The position numbers and the translations under genes are program-made. Shown here piece after piece: positions 63,639 through 64,000 of a DNA stretch of 64,000 nt. The DNA lies in contig JABDDX010000002.1 in NCBI GenBank assembly GCA_013287375.1, positions 1 to 64,000 on the forward strand, given 5' to 3'. Positions within the stretch are counted from its first letter, which is position 1, and each line of letters opens with the position of its first letter. The notes beneath the pieces were generated by a model. The model was not told the DNA's origin. It saw only the letters and a program-made list of their open reading frames with translations, and did no database searches. This DNA comes from Bacteroidota bacterium (lineage in GTDB: Bacteria > Bacteroidota > Bacteroidia > Sphingobacteriales > Sphingobacteriaceae).

Positions 63639-64000
63639 TATTCTCTTAAAATATTTCCCTAATACTACTCCGCAGCAACAGCAGCAGTTTGAACAATTGC
63701 CCGGGTTGTATAACTTTTGGAATAACCAGATCAACGTTATTTCGCGGAAAGATATTGACCAGCTTTACGAGCGCCACGTACTGCATTCGCTTGGTATAGC
63801 TAAAGTGATAAACTTTTTACCCGGCGAAAACGTACTTGACGTAGGTACAGGTGGTGGTTTTCCCGGTATTCCACTGGCTATTTTATTCCCCGAAACGCAG
63901 TTTTTTTTGGTCGATTCCATCGGCAAAAAAATAAAAGTGGTTAAAGAAGTAGCCTCTGCACTTGGTCTTCAAAACCTTAAAGCAGAGCATTTACGAGCCG
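63628..64000 (+). CDS. rsmG: 16S rRNA (guanine527-N7) methyltransferase RsmG, N-terminal part
   Basis: The first 124 residues are present; the frame runs off the window. LYNFWNNQINVISRKDIDQL then YERHVLHSLGI and the SAM motif VLDVGTGGGFPGIPLAILFP identify RsmG (GidB), which methylates G527 in 16S rRNA. The ATG at 63628 overlaps the sigma-factor gene by 11 bases. Confidence 0.92.
   Translation, partial: MTSNILLKYFPNTTPQQQQQFEQLPGLYNFWNNQINVISRKDIDQLYERHVLHSLGIAKVINFLPGENVLDVGTGGGFPGIPLAILFPETQFFLVDSIGKKIKVVKEVASALGLQNLKAEHLRA

Noticed and set aside
1-64000. CRISPR arrays, rRNA genes, intact transposases, integrases
   Set aside because: No repeat-spacer pattern, rRNA sequence or full transposase/integrase frame was recognised.

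Overview
The window is chromosomal DNA from a Bacteroidota bacterium, most likely of the Sphingobacteriaceae (Mucilaginibacter/Pedobacter-like). The grounds are several promoter -7 boxes of the TAnnTTTG type, fused CcoNO and SecDF proteins, the long form of NusB, a PUR-family (DUF3276) protein, a two-domain class II aldolase, Leu dehydrogenase, and gene starts without Shine-Dalgarno sequences. The genus is inferred from gene style only.

Positions 1-24,200 form a block that looks richer in G+C than the rest and is devoted to low-oxygen energy metabolism. From the left: a Crp/Fnr-type regulator cut by the window edge (-), two tandem small methyltransferase-like genes (the second apparently fused to the tail of a Crp-type regulator), a YoaK-like membrane protein, a universal stress protein, and a large uncharacterised cysteine-containing protein. 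Next comes a complete cbb3 oxidase operon in the order ccoI-ccoS-ccoNO-ccoQ-ccoP-ccoG-fixH-SafE-like. On the opposite strand lies an operon for acetate kinase, phosphoketolase, a proton-pumping P-type ATPase and an N-terminally short HemN-like radical SAM protein. A semialdehyde dehydrogenase, a VIT1/CCC1-like transporter, a kinase fragment and a SHOCT mini-protein complete the block. FNR-like palindromes lie upstream of the regulator, the stress protein and ccoI. A tRNA-Arg(CCG) gene at 24,689-24,760, with its 3' end facing this block, is a possible island boundary.

Positions 24,800-64,000 have a lower-G+C, housekeeping character. They include ychF, PUR protein, an MsbA-type ABC exporter, leucine dehydrogenase, nusB, yajC, a YbbR protein, coaE, an MBL-fold exonuclease-like protein, a MarR regulator, a PAP2 phosphatase, glmM, a cysteine desulfurase, a GntR regulator with TauE and DUF1634 partners, a cupin, accD, fructose-bisphosphate aldolase, HMG-CoA lyase, type II NADH dehydrogenase, secDF, folA/thyA with a Doc-type toxin-antitoxin pair between them, ispE, a beta-hydroxyacid dehydrogenase, an EamA transporter, an LptF/G permease, tgt, a GT2 glycosyltransferase, an ECF sigma factor and the start of rsmG.

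The most notable non-gene structures are a 21-bp inverted repeat flanking a frameshifted four-helix-bundle (S23-type) gene, whose 14-mer unit recurs in front of thyA; an 88-bp palindrome with perfect 29-bp arms; a cluster of four small hairpins with TAAA/TTTA loops; and a 15-bp perfect inverted repeat overlapping the GntR-gene promoter. No CRISPR array, rRNA gene, intact transposase or integrase was seen.
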